From assembly GCF_023101165.1 (NCBI RefSeq), contig NZ_CP078076.1:2480001-2544000 (forward strand): 64,000 nt of DNA, read 5' to 3'. Under the pieces are notes generated by a model. That model was given only the letters and a program-made list of their open reading frames with translations. It did no database searches and was not told where the DNA came from. Numbering within the stretch: position 1 is the first letter of the stretch; each line of letters starts with the position of its first letter. A program made the translations under genes and the position numbers. Source of the stretch: Microbacterium sufflavum (GTDB lineage Bacteria > Actinomycetota > Actinomycetes > Actinomycetales > Microbacteriaceae). Shown here piece after piece: positions 16,123 to 26,331 of the stretch.

Positions 16123-17205
16123 TCAGCGCTCCTCGTGCGCGGCGCCGGTCCCGGCCTCCTCTGCGGCGGCGCGCTGGGCCTCGCGCAGCTCCGCGGTCGC
16201 CACCTGCACGTCCACCTCGGCGCGCTGCAGCCGGCGTTGCACGAACGTCCGTGCGCCGAATCGCTCATGCAGCCGGTCCTTGCGCTCCTCCTCGGCGGTG
16301 ACGATGTACGCGCAGGCCACCAGGATCACCTGCGTCGACAGGTTGAGCCAGATCAGCAGGGCCAGCAGCGAGGCGAACGACGCCAGCAGCGGGTTGCTCG
16401 TGGCACCGCCCACGAACAGGCCGGACAGCTCCTGCAGCACGATGAGACCGAATGCCCCGAGCAGCGCCCCCGCCCACAGCGACCGCGCCGCGGGGCGCAC
16501 CCCGGACAGCAGGAGGAACGCGCCGACGATGAGCGCGGCGTCGAGCGCGAACACCACCACGAGCGACAGCAGCCGCACCGTCACGGCGACCGCGGGGGAG
16601 TCCGACGGCAGACCGAGGAGGTCCGCGACCCACGTGGCGCCGAGCTGCCCGATGAACGTCAGCGCGGCCGCGAGCACGAACGCCACGCCGACGCCGAGTC
16701 CGAGGAGCAGGTTGCGCACGATCACCCAGATCCACAGGATGTCGGACTGCACGGTCCCGGCGATCACGCGGATGGCCGTGCGCAGCGAGCCGATGGCCCC
16801 GAGCGCCGCGCCGATCAGCGCGACCAGGGAGACCAGCCCGGCGACGGAGAGCGACGCCGGGGCGCGGAGGTCCTTCGCATCGATCACGCCGTCGTCGCCG
16901 ATCAGTCCGGGCACGGCGGCCTGCACCGCGTCGATGATCGCGCGCCACGCGTCGGGGTTGCCCGCGAGCCACAGTGCCGCGATCGAGAATCCGAGCAGCA
17001 CGCCAGCGAACACGCTGAACAGTGCACGGTAGGTGACGCTGTCGGCCAGCATCGGGCCGCGGCGCTCGGAGTACAGCAGGGCCGCGCGGACGGGGCGACG
17101 CGCGAGGGCCCAGGCGATGACGGGTCCTGTGATGCGCGCGACGAGTCCGGGCCGCGACGGCCCGTCGGATCGGGTGTGAGCGTCTGTTGCGTCGGTGTCT
17201 GCCAC
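16123..17205 (-). CDS. YihY/BrkB-family inner-membrane protein
   Basis: 360 aa, about six transmembrane helices. Family features: an N-terminal R-R-P-V-R-A segment, DSVTYRALFSVFAGVLLG, a WIWVIVRNLLLGLG block, a long GALLGAFGLIVLQELSGLF helix and a final LLIWLNLSTQVILVACAYI helix, then a charged cytoplasmic coiled tail rich in Glu/Ala/Arg. Members are often mis-annotated as RNase BN; the true function is unknown, possibly envelope lipid or transport related. It starts at GTG 17205, 6 nt from TAGGGT (17212-17217). Confidence 0.83.
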   Translation of the reverse strand: MADTDATDAHTRSDGPSRPGLVARITGPVIAWALARRPVRAALLYSERRGPMLADSVTYRALFSVFAGVLLGFSIAALWLAGNPDAWRAIIDAVQAAVPGLIGDDGVIDAKDLRAPASLSVAGLVSLVALIGAALGAIGSLRTAIRVIAGTVQSDILWIWVIVRNLLLGLGVGVAFVLAAALTFIGQLGATWVADLLGLPSDSPAVAVTVRLLSLVVVFALDAALIVGAFLLLSGVRPAARSLWAGALLGAFGLIVLQELSGLFVGGATSNPLLASFASLLALLIWLNLSTQVILVACAYIVTAEEERKDRLHERFGARTFVQRRLQRAEVDVQVATAELREAQRAAAEEAGTGAAHEER

Positions 17206-17211
17206 GCCCCC

Positions 17212-17217
17212 ACCCTA
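17212..17217 (-). promoter_or_regulatory. -10 hexamer TAGGGT of the YihY gene, leaderless spacing
   Basis: A 6-nt spacer (GGGGGC) to the GTG at 17205. Confidence 0.5.
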
Positions 17218-17284
17218 GGAGAGCCGCGACGGGGGTCCCCAGGGGCTTGACGCGGGCTGTCACCGTGCGCAGGCGGATCGGGGC

Positions 17285-17307
17285 GTTGCCCTAGAATCGG
17301 GGGCAAC
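17285..17307 (+). promoter_or_regulatory. lysA promoter flanked by an inverted repeat
   Basis: TAGAAT (17292-17297), a consensus-like -10, sits inside a 7-bp inverted repeat GTTGCCC / GGGCAAC. Transcription would start about 50 nt before the lysA GTG. The dyad around the -10 could be a repressor site, or its right arm the base of a leader hairpin. Confidence 0.5.
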
Positions 17308-17353
17308 TCGATGTGCGCCCTCCGCCCGAGACCCGACCCACGATTGGTGCTCC

Positions 17354-18772
17354 GTGCTTGCTCCTGCCGACTCGCTCGCCCCGGAATGGCTCCTCGTCCC
17401 CGATGACCCGAACGATCTCGCGAGCGGTGTGTGGCCGGCGTCGGCCCGCCGTGACGACGACGGAGCCCTCGTGCTCGCCGGTGTGCGCGCCACCGAGCTC
17501 GCCCGCACCTACGGCACCCCGGTCCTGGTGCTCGACGAGGACGAGGTCCGCACCAGGGCCCGTGCCTTCCGGGTGGCGTTCGACCGGGCCGCGGCGGAGC
17601 ACGGCACCACGGCGCAGGTGTACTACGCGGGCAAGGCGTTCCTGAGCACGACCATCGCCCGGTGGGTCGTCGACGAGGGGCTCCGCGTCGACGTGTGCAC
17701 GGGCGGCGAGCTCGCGGTGGCCCTGGCCGCCGGTGTCGCGCCCGCGTCGCTCGGCTTCCACGGCAACAACAAGTCGGTCGCCGAGCTGGAGCGCGCGGTG
17801 CAGGTGGGCGTCGGCACGATCGTGGTCGACAGCGCGATCGAGATCGAGCGGCTGGCCGCGATCACGGCCCGCACCGATGCGGTGCAGCGGGTCATGGTGC
17901 GCGTCATCAGTGGCGTGCACGCCGAGACCCACGACTTCCTCGCGACCGCCCACGAAGACCAGAAGTTCGGCTTCCCCCTCGCCGAGGCCGAGGTCGCCGT
18001 CGCCCGCATCCGCGAGATCCCCGGGCTGGAGTTCGCCGGTCTGCACTGTCACATCGGTTCGCAGATCTTCGGCGTCGCCGGGTTCCGCGAGTCGGCGTCG
18101 CGCGTGCTCGAGCTGCATGCGGCGCTCCTGGAGCACGGACCCGTCCCGCAGCTCAACCTCGGCGGCGGCTTCGGCATCGCGTACACCCGGGTCGACGACC
18201 CCACGCCGATCGATGAGCTCGCTGGGGCCATCGTGGCCGCGGTCGCCGAGGGCTGCGCGGCCAGGGGCATCCCCGTGCCCGCGCTGTCGTTCGAGCCGGG
18301 CAGGGCCATCATCGGCACGGCCGGAGTGACCCTGTACGAGGTCGGCACCACGAAGGACGTGACGATCGCCTCCGGGGCCACCCGCCGCTACGTCAGCGTG
18401 GACGGCGGGATGAGCGACAACGCCCGCACCGCCCTGTACGGCGCCAGCTACTCGGCGCGGCTGGCATCGCGCACGGGGGAGGGCGAGCCGCAGCTGAGCC
18501 GCGTCGTCGGCAAGCACTGCGAGTCGGGCGACATCGTGGTCGACCACGAGTACCTTCCCGCCGACCTCGCACCGGGCGACCTGCTGGCCGTTCCGGCGAC
18601 GGGTGCCTACTGCGCCTCGCTGTCGAGCAACTACAACCACGTCCCGCGACCGCCGATAGTGGCGGTGCGCGACGGCCGTTCGCGGGTGATCGTCCGCGGC
18701 GAGACCGTCGACGACCTGCTGGCCCGCGATGCGGGCATCGACGGGGCCGACGCCCCCGAGGGAGACCGATGA
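17354..18772 (+). CDS. lysA: Diaminopimelate decarboxylase
   Basis: 472 aa, PLP-dependent fold-III decarboxylase converting meso-DAP to L-lysine. Motifs: the PLP lysine in VYYAGKAFLS, GFHGNNKS, the HCHIGSQI-like GLHCHIGSQI, phosphate-binding LGGGFGIAY, and the second-subunit cysteine loop GKHCESGDIV. It is about 50 residues longer at the N terminus than many homologues, as is common in Microbacteriaceae. The start at GTG 17354 is the first plausible codon, but no strong ribosome site is present. It is followed 22 bp later by hom, so it is the first gene of an aspartate-family cluster. Confidence 0.95.
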   Translation: MLAPADSLAPEWLLVPDDPNDLASGVWPASARRDDDGALVLAGVRATELARTYGTPVLVLDEDEVRTRARAFRVAFDRAAAEHGTTAQVYYAGKAFLSTTIARWVVDEGLRVDVCTGGELAVALAAGVAPASLGFHGNNKSVAELERAVQVGVGTIVVDSAIEIERLAAITARTDAVQRVMVRVISGVHAETHDFLATAHEDQKFGFPLAEAEVAVARIREIPGLEFAGLHCHIGSQIFGVAGFRESASRVLELHAALLEHGPVPQLNLGGGFGIAYTRVDDPTPIDELAGAIVAAVAEGCAARGIPVPALSFEPGRAIIGTAGVTLYEVGTTKDVTIASGATRRYVSVDGGMSDNARTALYGASYSARLASRTGEGEPQLSRVVGKHCESGDIVVDHEYLPADLAPGDLLAVPATGAYCASLSSNYNHVPRPPIVAVRDGRSRVIVRGETVDDLLARDAGIDGADAPEGDR

Positions 18773-18794
18773 CCCACCCCCTGAAGGAGCACGC

Positions 18795-20099
18795 ATGACT
18801 GACTACCGACGACTTCGCGTGGCGCTGCTGGGCGCCGGAGCGGTCGGCTCCCAGGTGGCGGCGCTGCTGCTGCGTCACGGCGACGAGCTCGCCGATCGCG
18901 CGGGAGCCGCCCTCGAGCTCGCGGGCATCGCGGTGCGCGATGTGGACGCCCCGCGCGACGTGGAGCTGCCGAAGGAGCTGTTCACGACCGACGCCGAGTC
19001 GCTCATCCTCGGCGCCGACATCGTGATCGAGCTGATCGGCGGGATCGAGCCGGCGCGCTCCAACATCCTGCAGGCGATCGGCTCCGGTGCCGACGTCGTC
19101 ACCGCGAACAAGGCGCTGCTGGCGACGCACGGGCCCGAGCTGTTCGAGGCGGCCGACCGCGTGGGCGCCTCGGTGTACTACGAGGCCGCCGCGGCCGGTG
19201 CCATCCCGATCATCCGGCCGCTGCGCGACTCGCTCGCGGGCGACCGCGTGGTGCGGATCATGGGCATCGTGAACGGCACCACGAACTACATCCTCGACCG
19301 GATGGACACCGAGGGGGCCGACTTCGCCGACGTGCTCGCCGATGCGCAGCGCCTGGGATACGCCGAAGCCGACCCCACCGCCGACGTCGAGGGCTACGAC
19401 GCGGCGCAGAAGGCCGCGATCCTCGCGAGCCTCGCCTTCCACACCGCCGTCCCGCTCGACGCGGTGCACCGCGAGGGCATCACCTCGATCACGGCGTCGA
19501 TGATCGAGGAGGCGCGCGCGGCGGGCTTCGTGATCAAGCTGCTTGCGGTGTGCGAGCGCATCGAGGCGAACGGTGCCGAGTCGATCTCGGTGCGCGTGTA
19601 TCCGGCGCTGGTCCCCGCGACCCATCCGCTGGCCTCCGTGCACGGCGCGAACAACGCCGTGTTCGTCGAGGCGGAGGCCGCCGGCTCGCTCATGTTCTAC
19701 GGCGCGGGCGCCGGCGGCGTGCAGACGGCCTCTGCCGTGCTGGGCGACGTGGTCTCGGCCGCGCGGCGCCACATCGCCGGCGGCGTCGGGGTGGGGGAGT
19801 CGACCAGGGCGAACCTCCCCATCGTGCCGATCGGCCACGTCACCACCCGCTACCAGATCACGCTCGAGGTCTCCGACGCGCCGGGCGTGCTCGCGACGGT
19901 CGCGGGCATCCTCAGCGACGGCGGCGTCTCGGTCGCGACGGTCGTGCAGACCGTCGAGGGTGAGGACGAGCCGACCGCCCGCCTCATCATCGGCACGCAC
20001 CGCGCGACGGAGCAGGCGCTGAGCGACACGGTCGCGGTCCTCGCGGGCAGCGACGTCGTCGCCCGCGTCGTGTCCGTGCTGCGGGTGGAAGGCGAGTGA
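18795..20099 (+). CDS. hom: Homoserine dehydrogenase
   Basis: 434 aa. An N-terminal Rossmann domain (VALLGAGAVGSQVA), the catalytic domain with GIVNGTTNYIL and the EADPTADVEGYDAAQKAAIL block, then a C-terminal ACT domain (about residues 350-430) that usually confers feedback inhibition by threonine. It reduces aspartate semialdehyde to homoserine, the branch point to Thr and Met, and in B-type cell walls possibly to peptidoglycan homoserine. It starts at ATG 18795 with GAAGGAG upstream. Its last bases overlap the thrB start (GTGA). Confidence 0.97.
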   Translation: MTDYRRLRVALLGAGAVGSQVAALLLRHGDELADRAGAALELAGIAVRDVDAPRDVELPKELFTTDAESLILGADIVIELIGGIEPARSNILQAIGSGADVVTANKALLATHGPELFEAADRVGASVYYEAAAAGAIPIIRPLRDSLAGDRVVRIMGIVNGTTNYILDRMDTEGADFADVLADAQRLGYAEADPTADVEGYDAAQKAAILASLAFHTAVPLDAVHREGITSITASMIEEARAAGFVIKLLAVCERIEANGAESISVRVYPALVPATHPLASVHGANNAVFVEAEAAGSLMFYGAGAGGVQTASAVLGDVVSAARRHIAGGVGVGESTRANLPIVPIGHVTTRYQITLEVSDAPGVLATVAGILSDGGVSVATVVQTVEGEDEPTARLIIGTHRATEQALSDTVAVLAGSDVVARVVSVLRVEGE

Positions 20100-21064
20100 G
20101 CACCGTGGCCGCCCTGGCGCCGGAGGAGCAGCGCTCGATCCTCGGCCGCACGGTCGAGGTCACGGTGCCCGCGACCAGTGCCAACCTGGGCCCCGGGTTC
20201 GACACGCTCGGCCTGGCGCTCAGCGTGTACGACCACCTCGAGGTCACCGCCCTGCCGGCCGGACAGCTGGAGATCGAGGTCACGGGGTCGGGCGCGGACG
20301 ACATCCCGCGCGATGCGTCGAACCTGATCGTGCGCACGGTCGCCTACGTGTTCCAGGACGTCGGACGCCCGGTCCCCGGGCTGCGCATCGTCGCGGAGAA
20401 CGGGGTGCCGCACGGCCGCGGACTCGGTTCGTCGGGTGCCGCTGTCGCCGCGGGCGTCCTGGCCGCGAAGGGCCTGCTGGCGGGCGACGTGGATCTGTCC
20501 GACACCGACCTGCTCCGTCTGGCGACCGAGATCGAGGGTCACCCCGACAACGTCGCCCCCGCGCTGTTCGGCGGGCTCACGATCGCGTGGATGGGCGAGC
20601 GCGGACCGCAGCACAAGAAGCTGCTCGTGCACCGGGGCGTCTCGCCGCTCGTGCTCGTCCCCGCCTACACGATGTCGACGTCGCAGGCGCGGTCGCTGCA
20701 GCCGCCGCACGTGTCGACGGCCGATGCGGTGTTCAACCTGTCGCGCTCCGCCCTGCTGGTCGCGGCGCTCATGCAGAGCCCTGAGCTGCTGCTCGATGCG
20801 ACGGCCGACCGGCTGCACCAGGACTACCGCGCCGAGGCGATGCCCGAGACGCAGCGGCTCGTGCAGGCGCTGCGCGCGGCCGGGTTCGCCGCGGTCGTGT
20901 CGGGCGCGGGCCCCAGCGTGCTCGTGCTCGCCGACGGCCCGGGCAGCCGTCAGGACGCGGTGGAACTCGCCGATCGTGTGACCGACACCCCGTGGGAGGC
21001 GCTGCTGCTCGCCGTCGACGTTCGTGGTGGTACAGTGGGGGATCGAGCGGAGGGCTCCACGTAA
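20096..21064 (+). CDS. thrB: Homoserine kinase
   Basis: 322 aa GHMP kinase. Motifs: VPATSANLGPGFDTLG, the ATP-binding glycine-rich loop [16 protein letters not shown], the EGHPDNVAPALFGG block, and a C-terminal SGAGPSVLVL. It phosphorylates homoserine on the way to threonine. The GTG start overlaps the hom stop by 4 bp, indicating coupled translation. thrC is not in the window. The 3' end contains a probable rho promoter element (TACAGT at 21031). Confidence 0.96.
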   Translation: MSTVAALAPEEQRSILGRTVEVTVPATSANLGPGFDTLGLALSVYDHLEVTALPAGQLEIEVTGSGADDIPRDASNLIVRTVAYVFQDVGRPVPGLRIVAENGVPHGRGLGSSGAAVAAGVLAAKGLLAGDVDLSDTDLLRLATEIEGHPDNVAPALFGGLTIAWMGERGPQHKKLLVHRGVSPLVLVPAYTMSTSQARSLQPPHVSTADAVFNLSRSALLVAALMQSPELLLDATADRLHQDYRAEAMPETQRLVQALRAAGFAAVVSGAGPSVLVLADGPGSRQDAVELADRVTDTPWEALLLAVDVRGGTVGDRAEGST

Positions 21065-21227
21065 CGTCGTGAATCTGGCCCCATTGCAACTCTTGCAAGA
21101 CCCGCACGCAAACCCTTGAGGCACAAGTGCCGAGGCTGGCTGACGCCGAGCGTCAGCCCGTGCGATCGTGCGCAGCACCCGTTGTGCGCGTTCACGCTCA
21201 TATCCCATGACCTATAAGGGAGTACTC
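21031..21227 (+). promoter_or_regulatory. rho promoter candidate and long structured leader
   Basis: TACAGT (21031-21036), inside the end of thrB, is a candidate -10. The following ~185 nt contain no gene but do contain a perfect 9-bp hairpin GGCTGACGC-CGA-GCGTCAGCC (21138-21158). Long rho leaders mediate Rho-dependent autoregulation in other bacteria; that role here is inferred. Confidence 0.5.
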
Positions 21228-23186
21228 GTGGAGAACCTCTCCGAGACCCAGAACGATCAGGCTGCTCCGGTGGCCGACGCCGTCCAGACCGCGGAGTCCG
21301 CGCCGGTGCGCAAGCGCGCTCCGCGCCGGGCGACCACGGCGACCGCCGCCGCGAAGGCCGAGAAGTCGGCCGAGGAGTCGGCCGCGGCACCCGCCGAGGC
21401 CGAGTCCGGCGAGGCAGCGCCCAAGGCGAAGGCCCCGCGCCGCTCGCGGGCGAAGAAGACCGATGCCGATGCCCCGGCCGCCGAGGCGACGGAGGCTCCC
21501 GCGGCGAGCGAGGCTCCGGCTGCCGCCGAGGCGCCCGCCGAGGCGCCCAAGACGGGTCGCGGTCGTCGCACCAAGAAGACCGAGTCCGAGGCGCCCGCCG
21601 CCGAGCAGGGCGAGGGCGCCGCCGCACCGGCATCCGCCGACGCCCCGAGCGGCGCCGCGGAGACCGCTCCGCAGGCTGACGACGCCAAGGGAGACGACAC
21701 CCGCGCCGAGCGCCCCAAGAACAACGGTCGCGGCAACCGCCGTGCCGAGGCGGCCGAGGGTGGCGACGACGCCGGCCAGGACGCGCCGTCGAAGGACTCC
21801 TCCTCCGACGCCGACGGCGGCGAGGAGCAGGGCGGCCGTGGGCGCAGCCGGAGCCGCAACCGCAACCGTGGCCGCGGTCAGGGCGGCGGCGGCCAGGAGC
21901 AGCAGCCCGCCGCGTCGGACGACGACCAGGCGAACGGCAACGGCCGCAACCGCCAGCGCAACAAGCGCCGCGGGGGCACGCCGGTCGACGAGTTCGAGAC
22001 CGAGATCGGCGAGGACGACGTCCTGATCCCGATCGCGGGCATCCTCGACGTGCTCGACAACTACGCGTTCGTGCGCACCACCGGCTACCTCGCCGGCCCG
22101 AGCGACGTCTACGTCTCGCTCGGCCAGGTCAAGAAGTACAACCTGCGCAAGGGTGACGCCGTCGTCGGCTCCATCAAGCAGCCGCGCGAGGGCGAGCAGC
22201 AGGGGCGTCAGAAGTACAACGCGCTCGTGAAGGTCGACTCGATCAACGGCCTCTCGGTCGACGACGCCGCGACCCGCGTGGAGTTCGGCAAGCTCACGCC
22301 GCTCTACCCGCAGGAGCGCCTGCGCCTGGAGACCGCGCCCGAGAAGCTGACGCAGCGCATCATCGACCTCGTCGCGCCGATCGGCAAGGGCCAGCGCGGC
22401 CTGATCGTCGCGCCGCCCAAGGCCGGCAAGACGATCGTCCTCCAGCAGATCGCCAACGCGATCGCGCAGAACAACCCCGAGGTGCACCTGATGGTCGTGC
22501 TCGTCGACGAGCGCCCCGAAGAGGTCACCGACATGGAGCGCACCGTGAAGGGCGAGGTCATCGCCTCGACCTTCGACCGCCCCGCGGAAGACCACACCAC
22601 GGTCGCCGAGCTCGCGATCGAGCGCGCCAAGCGCCTGGTCGAGCTGGGCCGCGACGTGGTCGTGCTGCTCGACTCCATCACGCGCCTCGGCCGTGCCTAC
22701 AACCTGGCCGCCCCCGCGTCGGGTCGCGTGCTCACGGGTGGGGTCGACGCGTCGGCGCTGTACCCGCCGAAGCGCTTCTTCGGCGCCGCGCGCAACATCG
22801 AGAACGGCGGATCCCTCACGATCCTCGCCACCGCTCTCGTCGAGACCGGCTCCAAGATGGACGAGGTCATCTTCGAGGAGTTCAAGGGCACCGGCAACAG
22901 CGAGCTGCGGCTGTCGCGTGCTCTCGCCGACAAGCGCATCTTCCCGGCGGTCGACGTGAACGCGTCGAGCACCCGCCGCGAGGAGATGCTGCTCTCGGCC
23001 GACGAGGTCAAGATCACCTGGAAGCTGCGTCGCGCCCTCGCCGGCCTCGACCAGCAGCAGGCTCTCGAGGTCGTGCTCGGCAAGCTCAAGGAGACCCACT
23101 CCAACGTGGAGTTCCTGGTCCAGATGCAGAAGTCGATCCCGACGCTGCCCTCGGGCGCGCACGGGCACGACAACAACATCCGCTGA
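21228..23186 (+). CDS. rho: Transcription termination factor Rho, actinobacterial long form
   Basis: 652 aa from GTG 21228 (GGGAG five nt upstream; an in-frame ATG at 21207 is an alternative). Residues ~15-265 are a low-complexity Ala/Glu/Lys-rich then Arg/Gly/Asn-rich insertion, typical of actinobacterial Rho and able to bind RNA. After it come the primary RNA-binding OB fold ([27 protein letters not shown]), Walker A APPKAGKT, Walker [12 protein letters not shown], and the Q- and R-loop region. It is a hexameric RNA helicase ending transcription. The upstream hairpin-rich leader suggests self-control. Confidence 0.97.
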   Translation: MENLSETQNDQAAPVADAVQTAESAPVRKRAPRRATTATAAAKAEKSAEESAAAPAEAESGEAAPKAKAPRRSRAKKTDADAPAAEATEAPAASEAPAAAEAPAEAPKTGRGRRTKKTESEAPAAEQGEGAAAPASADAPSGAAETAPQADDAKGDDTRAERPKNNGRGNRRAEAAEGGDDAGQDAPSKDSSSDADGGEEQGGRGRSRSRNRNRGRGQGGGGQEQQPAASDDDQANGNGRNRQRNKRRGGTPVDEFETEIGEDDVLIPIAGILDVLDNYAFVRTTGYLAGPSDVYVSLGQVKKYNLRKGDAVVGSIKQPREGEQQGRQKYNALVKVDSINGLSVDDAATRVEFGKLTPLYPQERLRLETAPEKLTQRIIDLVAPIGKGQRGLIVAPPKAGKTIVLQQIANAIAQNNPEVHLMVVLVDERPEEVTDMERTVKGEVIASTFDRPAEDHTTVAELAIERAKRLVELGRDVVVLLDSITRLGRAYNLAAPASGRVLTGGVDASALYPPKRFFGAARNIENGGSLTILATALVETGSKMDEVIFEEFKGTGNSELRLSRALADKRIFPAVDVNASSTRREEMLLSADEVKITWKLRRALAGLDQQQALEVVLGKLKETHSNVEFLVQMQKSIPTLPSGAHGHDNNIR

Positions 23187-23194
23187 GACGCGAC

Positions 23195-24274
23195 GTGTTC
23201 GAGTCCGTCCAGACTCTGATCGACGAGCATCGCCGGGTGCAGGAGGAGCTCTCCGACCCGGCGGTGCACGCCGACGCCGCCCGCGCCAAGCGCGTCAACC
23301 GCCGCTACGCCGAGCTGTCGCGCATCGTCGCGGCGCACGAGGCGTGGACGGCGGCGGTCGACGACCTGGAGGCGGCGAGGGAGCTGGCGCGCGAGGACGA
23401 GGCGTTCGCCGCCGAGGTCCCCGCGCTGGAGGAGGGCGTGCAGGCCGCGCAGGAACGCCTGCGCCGACTGCTCATCCCGCGCGACCCCGACGACGCCCGC
23501 GACGTGATCATGGAGATCAAGGCGGGGGAGGGCGGTGCCGAGTCGGCGCTGTTCGCCGCCGACCTGCTGCGCATGTACATCCAGTACGCCGCGTCGAAGG
23601 GCTGGAAGACCGAGCTGCTGGAGCGCAACGAGTCCGACCTCGGCGGCTACAAGGATGTGCAGGTCGCGATCAAGGGCTCCTCGTCCGATCCGGCCCAGGG
23701 CGTGTGGGCGCACCTCAAGTACGAGGGCGGCGTGCACCGCGTGCAGCGGGTACCGGCGACGGAGTCCCAGGGCCGCATCCACACCTCCACCACCGGGGTG
23801 CTGGTCTTCCCGGAGGTCGATGAGCCGGAGGAGATCCACATCGACCAGAACGACCTGAAGATCGACGTGTTCCGCTCTTCGGGCCCCGGGGGGCAGTCCG
23901 TCAACACGACCGACTCGGCGGTGCGCATCACCCACGTGCCGACCGGCATCGTCGTGTCGATGCAGAACGAGAAGTCGCAGCTGCAGAACCGCGAGGCCGC
24001 GATGCGGGTGCTCCGTGCGCGGCTGCTGGCGAAGCAGCAGGAGGAGCTCGACGCGGCGGCCTCGGATGCGCGCAAGTCGCAGATCCGCGGCATGGACCGC
24101 TCCGAGCGGATCCGCACGTACAACTTCCCGGAGAACCGGATCGCCGACCACCGCACCGGCTTCAAGGCATACAACCTCGACCAGGTGATGGACGGCGCGC
24201 TCGATCCGATCATCGAGAGCGCGATCGCGGCCGATGAGGAGGCGCGGCTCGCCGCGGTGGGATCCGATTCCTGA
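23195..24274 (+). CDS. prfA: Peptide chain release factor 1
   Basis: 359 aa. Stop-codon-reading loop with the RF1-specific P-A-T tripeptide ([14 protein letters not shown]), the catalytic GGQ in [18 protein letters not shown], and a C-terminal [14 protein letters not shown] block. It releases peptides at UAA/UAG on the ribosome. It starts at GTG 23195, 8 bp after the rho stop, so it is co-transcribed with rho. Its GGQ glutamine is the substrate of PrmC encoded at 26344. Confidence 0.97.
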   Translation: MFESVQTLIDEHRRVQEELSDPAVHADAARAKRVNRRYAELSRIVAAHEAWTAAVDDLEAARELAREDEAFAAEVPALEEGVQAAQERLRRLLIPRDPDDARDVIMEIKAGEGGAESALFAADLLRMYIQYAASKGWKTELLERNESDLGGYKDVQVAIKGSSSDPAQGVWAHLKYEGGVHRVQRVPATESQGRIHTSTTGVLVFPEVDEPEEIHIDQNDLKIDVFRSSGPGGQSVNTTDSAVRITHVPTGIVVSMQNEKSQLQNREAAMRVLRARLLAKQQEELDAAASDARKSQIRGMDRSERIRTYNFPENRIADHRTGFKAYNLDQVMDGALDPIIESAIAADEEARLAAVGSDS

Positions 24275-24294
24275 GTGCGGCCTCTCGGTGCCGC

Positions 24295-24300
24295 TATGCT
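24295..24300 (+). promoter_or_regulatory. -10 hexamer TATGCT before a leaderless GTG
   Basis: A 7-nt spacer to the GTG at 24308. It decides the start of the membrane protein over the in-frame ATG at 24296, which is part of the hexamer itself. Confidence 0.5.
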
Positions 24301-24307
24301 CGGCCCC

Positions 24308-24739
24308 GTGATCACCCTCCTGTTCCGCGCTCTCCTGTATCTGGTGTCGGCGGGCCTCGGTCTGCTCGCGGCCGACGTGCTGCTCGACGGTTTCCAGATC
24401 CAGTGGAGCCAGTGGTGGGGCTTCGTGGTGTGCATCCTCGTGTTCGCGGTGCTGCAGACGGTGCTGTCACCGTGGGTCAGCAGGCTCGCGGATCGCTACG
24501 CGCCGGTGCTGATGGGCGGCATCGGGATCGTGTCGACCTTCATCGCGCTCCTGGTCGTCGTGCTGCTCCCGATCGGCGGTCTGCGCATCACCGACCTGAC
24601 CGGCTGGCTGCTGGGGTCGGTGATCGTGTGGCTGGTCACGGCCGTCGGTAGCGTGCTGCTCCCGTGGCTGTTCCTGCGGCGCCGACTCGAGGCGCGCGGC
24701 GCGAGGCGTGGGCCCCGTGCCGGGCGTCAGATGGAGTAG
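24308..24739 (+). CDS. Small four-helix membrane protein (YvlD/phage-holin-IV-like)
   Basis: 143 aa from GTG 24308, with four hydrophobic helices: [53 protein letters not shown] and [21 protein letters not shown] basic C terminus follows. The pattern resembles the YvlD / holin-superfamily-IV group of small bacterial membrane proteins of unknown role. The 3' end overlaps the convergent cysE by 13 bp. Confidence 0.65.
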   Translation: MITLLFRALLYLVSAGLGLLAADVLLDGFQIQWSQWWGFVVCILVFAVLQTVLSPWVSRLADRYAPVLMGGIGIVSTFIALLVVVLLPIGGLRITDLTGWLLGSVIVWLVTAVGSVLLPWLFLRRRLEARGARRGPRAGRQME

Positions 24740-25296
24740 TCGGGGGCGGTCAGCAGGGCCCTGGTGTCCTCGCCTGCGGTGCGCTGGCGCGGCTTTGCCG
24801 GCACACCCACCAGCACGCTGTCCGCGGGGGCGTCCTTCGTGACGACCGCGTTCGCCCCGATGACGCAGCGGTCGCCGACCGTCACCGGGCCGAGGATCTT
24901 CGCGCCGGCTCCGACCGCGACGCCGTCGCCGAGCGTCGGGTGCCGCTTGCCGACGTCGCGGGTGCGTCCGCCCAGGGTGACCCCGTGGTACATCAGCACG
25001 TCGTCGCCGATCTCCGCGGTCTCGCCGATCACGATGCCCATGCCGTGGTCGATGAAGAAGCGCCGGCCGATGCGCGCGCCGGGGTGGATCTCCACGCCGG
25101 TGAGCCAGCGCGACAGCTGCGACCCCGCGCGGGCGAGCAGCCGCAGCCGTCGACGCCACAGTGCGTGCGAGACCCGGTGCGCCCAGATGGCGTGCAGGCC
25201 CGGGTAGAGCAGGGCCACTTCGAGCGATGTGCGCGCGGCGGGGTCGCGGAGGCGTGCGGCGGCGATGTCCTCGCGCATTCGCGCGATCAGTCCCAT
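24727..25296 (-). CDS. cysE: Serine O-acetyltransferase
   Basis: 189 aa. An N-terminal helical segment, then a left-handed beta-helix of hexapeptide repeats ([34 protein letters not shown]...). The catalytic His is in [11 protein letters not shown]. The short N terminus matches the Gram-positive/EpsC-like class rather than the longer E. coli enzyme. It makes O-acetylserine, the substrate of CysK encoded 8 bp upstream, forming a two-gene cysteine operon. A cysteine-synthase complex requires a C-terminal Ile on CysE: this protein ends ...DYSI, which fits. Confidence 0.95.
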   Translation of the reverse strand: MGLIARMREDIAAARLRDPAARTSLEVALLYPGLHAIWAHRVSHALWRRRLRLLARAGSQLSRWLTGVEIHPGARIGRRFFIDHGMGIVIGETAEIGDDVLMYHGVTLGGRTRDVGKRHPTLGDGVAVGAGAKILGPVTVGDRCVIGANAVVTKDAPADSVLVGVPAKPRQRTAGEDTRALLTAPDYSI

Positions 25297-25304
25297 CGGC
25301 GGTC

Positions 25305-26243
25305 TCAGTCTTCGCGCAGGTCCTCGAACAGCGCGGTGGAGAGGTAGCGCTCACCGGTGTCGGGGATGATCACGACGATCGTCTTGCCGGCGTTCTCTGG
25401 TCGCGCGGCGACCGTCAGCGCGGCCGCGACCGCGGCACCGGACGACATGCCGACCAGCAGGCCCTCCTTCGCCGCGAGCTCGCGCGCGACCCGCAGCGAC
25501 TCGTCGAACTCCGCCGTCATGACCTCGTCGAGCACCTCGCGGTCGAGCACGTCGGGGACGAAGTTCGGGCCGATGCCCTGGATCTTGTGGGGGCCGGGGT
25601 GCCCCTCGGTCAGCACGGGGGAGTCCTTGGGCTCGACGGCGATGACCTGCACGCCGGGCTTCGCCGCCTTGAGCGCCTGCCCGGTGCCGGTCACCGTGCC
25701 TCCCGTGCCGACGCCGGCGATGAAGATGTCGACCGCGCCGTCGGTGTCGCGGAGGATCTCCTGCGCCGTCGTCTCGCGGTGGATCTGCGGGTTGGCGGGG
25801 TTCTCGAACTGGCGGATCCAGATCGCGCCGGGGGTCTCGTCGACGATGCGCTTGACCTCTTCGATCGCCCCCTTCATGCCCTTCGTGGGGTCGGTGAGCA
25901 CGATCTCGGCGCCGAACGCCTTGAGCAGCACCCGGCGCTCCTTCGACATCGACGCGGGCATCGTGAGGATCACGCGGTAGCCGCGGGCCGCGCCGACCAT
26001 GGCGAGGGCGATGCCGGTGTTGCCGCTGGTGGACTCGACGATCGTGCCGCCCGGCTTCAGCTCTCCCGACGCCTCGGCCGCGTTGATCATGGCGATGCCG
26101 ATGCGGTCCTTGACGCTGGAGGCCGGGTTGTAGAACTCGAGCTTCGCGAGCACGGTGGCCCCGAGTCCGTCGGTCACCCGGTTCAGGCGCACGAGCGGGG
26201 TGTTGCCGAAAGCGGTGGTGATGTCGGAGTGGATGCCGGGCAT
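25305..26243 (-). CDS. cysK: Cysteine synthase A (O-acetylserine sulfhydrylase)
   Basis: 312 aa, PLP-dependent. The catalytic lysine is in [10 protein letters not shown]; the substrate loop is [10 protein letters not shown]; the phosphate-binding GTGGT is in [12 protein letters not shown]; and the C-terminal [10 protein letters not shown] is present. It condenses O-acetylserine with sulfide to form cysteine. ATG 26243 is preceded by GAAGGAAGG and, about 45 nt upstream, by TAGGCT as a -10. It is divergent from prmC and co-transcribed with cysE. Confidence 0.97.
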   Translation of the reverse strand: MPGIHSDITTAFGNTPLVRLNRVTDGLGATVLAKLEFYNPASSVKDRIGIAMINAAEASGELKPGGTIVESTSGNTGIALAMVGAARGYRVILTMPASMSKERRVLLKAFGAEIVLTDPTKGMKGAIEEVKRIVDETPGAIWIRQFENPANPQIHRETTAQEILRDTDGAVDIFIAGVGTGGTVTGTGQALKAAKPGVQVIAVEPKDSPVLTEGHPGPHKIQGIGPNFVPDVLDREVLDEVMTAEFDESLRVARELAAKEGLLVGMSSGAAVAAALTVAARPENAGKTIVVIIPDTGERYLSTALFEDLRED

Positions 26244-26331
26244 GGGTGAGGCCTTCCTTCACGGGTCGCTGCGGCTCCCAGCCTACGGGAGCGGCCTGTG
26301 GGGGAGGGCAATATGACGGGTACGGGCGCTC

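Noticed and set aside
17311..17406. Small frame starting MCALRPRP before lysA
   Set aside because: It overlaps lysA out of frame, has no ribosome site and shows no amino-acid bias suggesting attenuation.
21198..23168. 656-aa minus-strand frame opposite rho
   Set aside because: A shadow of the GC-rich rho sequence; no recognisable motif.
24275..24307. Earlier starts (GTG 24275, ATG 24296) for the YvlD-like protein
   Set aside because: The ATG is part of the TATGCT -10, and GTG 24275 abuts the prfA stop without a ribosome site; leaderless GTG 24308 fits the local rule.
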